Source: Paenibacillus sp. DCT19
GTDB lineage: Bacteria > Bacillota > Bacilli > Paenibacillales > Paenibacillaceae
Direction of reading: 5' to 3'
Assembly: GCF_003268635.1 (NCBI RefSeq)
Contig: NZ_CP029639.1
Span: 2,615,501-2,679,500, forward strand
DNA: 64,000 nt
Part shown: one piece after another, positions 60,869-64,000 of the stretch
Layout of the letters: every line of letters starts with the position of its first letter
Numbering within the stretch: position 1 is the stretch's first letter
Program-made: the position numbers and the translations under genes
The notes under the pieces: generated by a model
The model's input: only the letters and a program-made list of their open reading frames with translations
Databases searched by the model: none
What the model was told of the DNA's origin: nothing

Positions 60869-63415
60869 ATGAGTACAATACAATCGCAGGTTTTTCAGAA
60901 CTGGACGTTTAAGGCATGTGAGGATCAAGAATGGTTACCCGGACAAGTACCGGGCTGTGTACATACGGATTTGCTGAAGCTGGGGAAAATTCCGGATCCG
61001 TTCTATGGAACCAATGAAAAAGAGGTTCAGTGGATTGATAAGAAAGATTGGGAGTACCAAACGAAATTTGATGTTCAAGAGAAGTTATTTGCACAGGAGC
61101 ATCTGGAGCTTGTATTCGATGGACTAGATACGTATGCAGATGTATATGTGAATGATCAACATGTGTTGTCTGCGGACAATATGTTTCGTGTGTGGAACGT
61201 TGATGTAAAAGCGGTTGTTAAAGCACAAGACAACGTGCTCAGAATTCGTTTCCGTTCTCCGATTCAGGAAGATCTGCCTAAGCTTGAGAAGCTTGGATAC
61301 GCTCTGCCTGCAGCGAATGATCAATCCGATGTAGGCGAGCTCGGAGACAAAAAGGTGAGTATTTTTGCCCGTAAAGCTCCGTATCACTATGGATGGGATT
61401 GGGGTCCACGGTTCGTAACAAGTGGCATCTGGCGCGAGGCTCGGTTGGAAGCCTGGTCTGAGGTACGAATCAATGATGTATATATCCAGCAGCAGGACGT
61501 GAGCGCTTCGGTCGCTTCATTGACCGCTGTGATAGAGATTGATGCAGACCATGCGGGTGACACCGTCATTCGGATCAGTACAGATGGTCAGATCTGGGAA
61601 CAGGCTGTAACGTTAAAGTCAGGCCTACAGACCGTAGAAGTTCCTGTTACGATTGAGCAGCCGAAGTTATGGTGGAGCCGCGGACTTGGTGAAGCACATT
61701 TGTATTCTTTTGTGACAGAAGTGCTTGCTGGAGAGCGTGTGTTGGCGGAATCAACGGTTAAGACGGGTATTCGTTCAATTCGTTTGGTTCGTGACAAAGA
61801 TAAGGTTGGGGCGTCCTTTTATTTTGAGTTAAACGGTGTGGCGGTTTTTGCCAAAGGAGCTAACCATATTCCGAACGACAGCTTCATTACCGAAATTACG
61901 GCTGAGCGTTATCGCCATGAAATTGTCTCCGCTGCGGAATCTAATATGAATATGTTAAGAGTATGGGGCGGAGGCATCTACGAAGAGGATGTATTCTACG
62001 ATTTGTGTGATGAATACGGTCTGTTGGTATGGCAGGACTTTATGTTCGCATGCAGTATGTACCCTGGAGATGAAGCGTTCCTCAATAGTGTAAGACATGA
62101 AGCGATTGATAATGTTAAACGTCTGCGTAATCACCCTAGTATTGCATTATGGTGTGGTAACAATGAGATAGATTCAGCTTGGGCTCACTTCAATGAGAAC
62201 GGTGGCTGGGGTTGGAAGAAAGACTTCAATACAGAGCAACGCGAGAGCATCTGGGCAGATTACAAAGCCGTTTTCCATGATCTATTGCCAGAAGTAGTGG
62301 AAGCCTATGCACCTGGTATTGATTATTGGCCATCTTCACCGCTTGTATCTCTGTCAGATGACGAGAAACAACATGCCCATCCTTCTACATCCGAAGGGGA
62401 CATCCATTACTGGGGCGTATGGCATAGTGTTGAACCTTTTGAAAACTACAACGTTCACGTTGGTCGCTTCATGAGTGAATACGGATTCCAATCCTTCCCA
62501 GAATATAAATCAGTGCGTACCTATGCCGAGGAAGAGGATCTGGCTCTTGAATCCGAAGTGATGCTGGCTCACCAGAAGAACGGTGCAGGCAATCGTCTGA
62601 TTAAACAATACATGGATATGTACATGCATGAACCGAAGGATTTCCCATCCTTCCTGTATATGAGTCAAGTTCTTCAGGCAGAAGCGATGAAGACAGCTAT
62701 TGAAGCGCATCGTCGCCGCAAACCATACTGCATGGGCACGCTCTACTGGCAAATGAATGATTGTTGGCCTGTAGCTTCATGGGCAGGTATGGATTATCTC
62801 GGTCGTTGGAAAGCATTGCAGTACTACGCGAAACGCAGCTTCAGTGATGTCCTGATTTCAGTCGATGGTACCAAGGAAGCTACAACGGATATTTATCTCA
62901 TCTCTGATCAACTGGAGGCTGTGAAAGGAACATTGCAACTACGGCTTATCGGATTTGATGGAACTGTACATCGTGAAGAAGAGCATCAGGTAACGCTTGG
63001 ATCGAACTCCGGCCAACAAGTGCTATCCCTCAATCAGGCAGAGTGGTTACAAGAGCTTAGTCCAGCGACAACGTTACTACGACTTGATTTGAAGCAAGAA
63101 GGACAGGCGGATATTGTGCAAGAGCACTATTTTGCTCCATCGAAGGATATCGGCTTGAAGCAGGCTCAGATTCAGGTAAAAGAAGTTAAGGAGAACGATA
63201 CGGTGTATCTCGAACTTGAAAGTGATGTTCTTGCAAAACAAGTATGGATTTCTTCTGAAGCAGAAGGCGTATTTTCGGATAATTTCTTCGATCTCATTCC
63301 AGGTATCCCGGTTAAGGTGAAGTTTACGTCGAGAGCCGGACTGCAAGATTCAAGTGCAGCATCGTCCGCGGGCTCCATTCAGGTTCGTTCGATGGCTAAT
63401 TTTATTAAGCTATAA
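60869..63415 (+). CDS. GH2 beta-mannosidase
   Basis: An 848-residue glycoside hydrolase of family 2 that removes terminal beta-mannose from mannan-type oligosaccharides. The order is an N-terminal sugar-binding jelly roll (about residues 1-180), a beta-sandwich, the TIM barrel (about 310-620) and C-terminal beta domains. WCGNNEIDSAW carries the acid/base Glu433, and SEYGFQSFP the nucleophile Glu537. No signal peptide, so it acts in the cytoplasm on imported sugars. ATG 60869 is 5 nt after GGAGG; ATG 60866 is too close. It is under the adjacent LacI regulator. Confidence 0.9.
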   Translation: MSTIQSQVFQNWTFKACEDQEWLPGQVPGCVHTDLLKLGKIPDPFYGTNEKEVQWIDKKDWEYQTKFDVQEKLFAQEHLELVFDGLDTYADVYVNDQHVLSADNMFRVWNVDVKAVVKAQDNVLRIRFRSPIQEDLPKLEKLGYALPAANDQSDVGELGDKKVSIFARKAPYHYGWDWGPRFVTSGIWREARLEAWSEVRINDVYIQQQDVSASVASLTAVIEIDADHAGDTVIRISTDGQIWEQAVTLKSGLQTVEVPVTIEQPKLWWSRGLGEAHLYSFVTEVLAGERVLAESTVKTGIRSIRLVRDKDKVGASFYFELNGVAVFAKGANHIPNDSFITEITAERYRHEIVSAAESNMNMLRVWGGGIYEEDVFYDLCDEYGLLVWQDFMFACSMYPGDEAFLNSVRHEAIDNVKRLRNHPSIALWCGNNEIDSAWAHFNENGGWGWKKDFNTEQRESIWADYKAVFHDLLPEVVEAYAPGIDYWPSSPLVSLSDDEKQHAHPSTSEGDIHYWGVWHSVEPFENYNVHVGRFMSEYGFQSFPEYKSVRTYAEEEDLALESEVMLAHQKNGAGNRLIKQYMDMYMHEPKDFPSFLYMSQVLQAEAMKTAIEAHRRRKPYCMGTLYWQMNDCWPVASWAGMDYLGRWKALQYYAKRSFSDVLISVDGTKEATTDIYLISDQLEAVKGTLQLRLIGFDGTVHREEEHQVTLGSNSGQQVLSLNQAEWLQELSPATTLLRLDLKQEGQADIVQEHYFAPSKDIGLKQAQIQVKEVKENDTVYLELESDVLAKQVWISSEAEGVFSDNFFDLIPGIPVKVKFTSRAGLQDSSAASSAGSIQVRSMANFIKL

Positions 63416-63454
63416 TTCAACATATTCTGAGTTGAGAAATGGTCTGATGATTAC

Positions 63455-63497
63455 AAGGCTGTTGACTCTCCCTTAGTGGGGGAGCAACGGCCTTTTT
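63455..63497 (+). terminator. Rho-independent terminator
   Basis: AAGGC...GTTG...CTCCC pairs with GGGGGAG...CAAC...GCCTT, followed by TTTTT, about 40 bases after the mannosidase. Confidence 0.85.
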
Positions 63498-63570
63498 GGC
63501 TACTATATTATCGAAGGAGTAGCGTGTTCTTCAACTTGTACTTCAATTTGTGATGCAAATTCGTTATCAT

Positions 63571-63585
63571 TGATAATTATTATCA
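63571..63585 (+). promoter_or_regulatory. Fur box
   Basis: TGATAAT-T-ATTATCA is a perfect 7-1-7 inverted repeat matching the Bacillales Fur consensus core, with further TTATCAT upstream. It sits 68 bp before the AraC-like gene, implying iron repression of it. Confidence 0.85.
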
Positions 63586-63652
63586 TTTGAACAAGGCTGT
63601 TATAGGGTTGGGTGAAGGTGATTTACATAAAGCTGGGAGAAAGGAAAACAAC

Positions 63653-64000
63653 ATGAGTATGCAAGATCATATTCAATTATGGGATCAGGTTCAGGTGCGT
63701 GTCTTAGATGTACGTTTCATGAGTTTCCAGAAGAACGAGCAGATGCGACGATATGTTCTACCTACAAGTACGTTTGTTTTTATAAGCGGTCGGGGACAAT
63801 TGTGGTTGAACCACGAGGTGTGGTCATCAAGCCGATTCCTACTATTGCATGGAGGTAAAGGCCGATATTTGACGATTGAGGCTACAGAGCCCATTGAAGT
63901 TTATTTTATATTTTATAAAGCTACGTTACCATCTAATGTACTTCGAGAGTACCATATGATGCTGCTTAACAGTAATCCTTTTGAGCAGAACTGGGCAGAG
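63653..64000 (+). CDS. AraC-like N-terminal sensor (cut by window edge), Fur-regulated
   Basis: The first 116 residues of a protein continuing past the window. They form a cupin-like N-terminal domain (RYVLPTSTFVFISGRGQLWL, LLLHGGKGRYLTIEA). In Paenibacillus such starts are common in AraC regulators fused to iron-siderophore binding domains, which would fit the Fur box upstream. The HTH is not in view, so the family call is provisional. AGAAAGGAAAAC lies upstream of ATG 63653. Confidence 0.65.
   Translation, partial: MSMQDHIQLWDQVQVRVLDVRFMSFQKNEQMRRYVLPTSTFVFISGRGQLWLNHEVWSSSRFLLLHGGKGRYLTIEATEPIEVYFIFYKATLPSNVLREYHMMLLNSNPFEQNWAE

Noticed and set aside
917..63894. Most minus-strand and overlapping frames within plus-strand genes
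   Set aside because: They lack ribosome binding sites and protein-like composition and lie opposite well-supported genes.
1..64000. tRNA, rRNA, riboswitch or phage genes
   Set aside because: No cloverleaf, rRNA segment, T-box or known riboswitch core, nor structural phage proteins, were recognised by eye.

Overview
The window looks like chromosomal DNA of a Gram-positive, moderately low-GC, spore-former-type bacterium, most probably Paenibacillus. The reasons are strong AGGAGG-type ribosome binding sites with frequent GTG and TTG starts, hairpin-plus-T terminators, and Bacillales-style families (DUF3243, DUF3977, DUF2785, an SLH-GH18 protein, CtaB, a YwnA-type Rrf2 regulator, AraC sensors). 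No rRNA, tRNA, CRISPR, phage module or intact insertion sequence was seen.

Layout. (1) 1-5.1 kb: the end of an unknown gene, an interspersed repeat, an Rrf2 regulator, a YfcE-type phosphodiesterase, and a three-gene sugar operon (TIM-barrel isomerase and two Gfo/Idh/MocA oxidoreductases, the second frameshifted). (2) 5.2-13.8 kb: an AT-rich array of about eleven small gene cassettes, nearly all on the plus strand, separated by 95-145 bp structured repeats that look like integron attC sites. Each has an outer RYYYAAC...GTTRRRY pair, inner TATTCA...TGAATA arms and nested hairpins. The 5' outer box of a site generally matches the 3' box that opens the same cassette, not its own 3' box, as expected if circular cassettes recombine between G and TT of the core. 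Cassette genes include a DUF2281/Doc toxin-antitoxin pair, a metallophosphoesterase, a P-loop kinase, a SUKH protein, a DinB protein and several orphans. No integrase is visible. (3) 13.8-45.5 kb: about fifty small genes, all but one on the plus strand, rich in GNAT acetyltransferases, APH-type phosphotransferases, small P-loop kinases, NUDIX and DinB proteins, lipoproteins and DUFs. The content resembles a cassette collection but I see no attC repeats. Several remnants and pseudogenes lie here. (4) 45.6-64 kb: ordinary chromosomal genes: glutathione peroxidase, AraC regulator, nitroreductase with a palindromic operator, SLH-GH18 hydrolase, TrxR-like oxidoreductase, a frameshifted FAD oxidase beside a half-size MFS protein, DUF3243, heme O synthase, TPR protein, AAA ATPase, a divergent LysR/EamA pair, a LacI regulator beside a GH2 beta-mannosidase, and a Fur-box-preceded AraC-like gene cut by the window edge.

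The notable system is region 2: an integron-style cassette array, with a possible attI-like entry point at about 5199-5228, in what appears to be a Firmicute. The function calls come from motif recognition by eye; family names given as DUFs are recollections that need a profile search.
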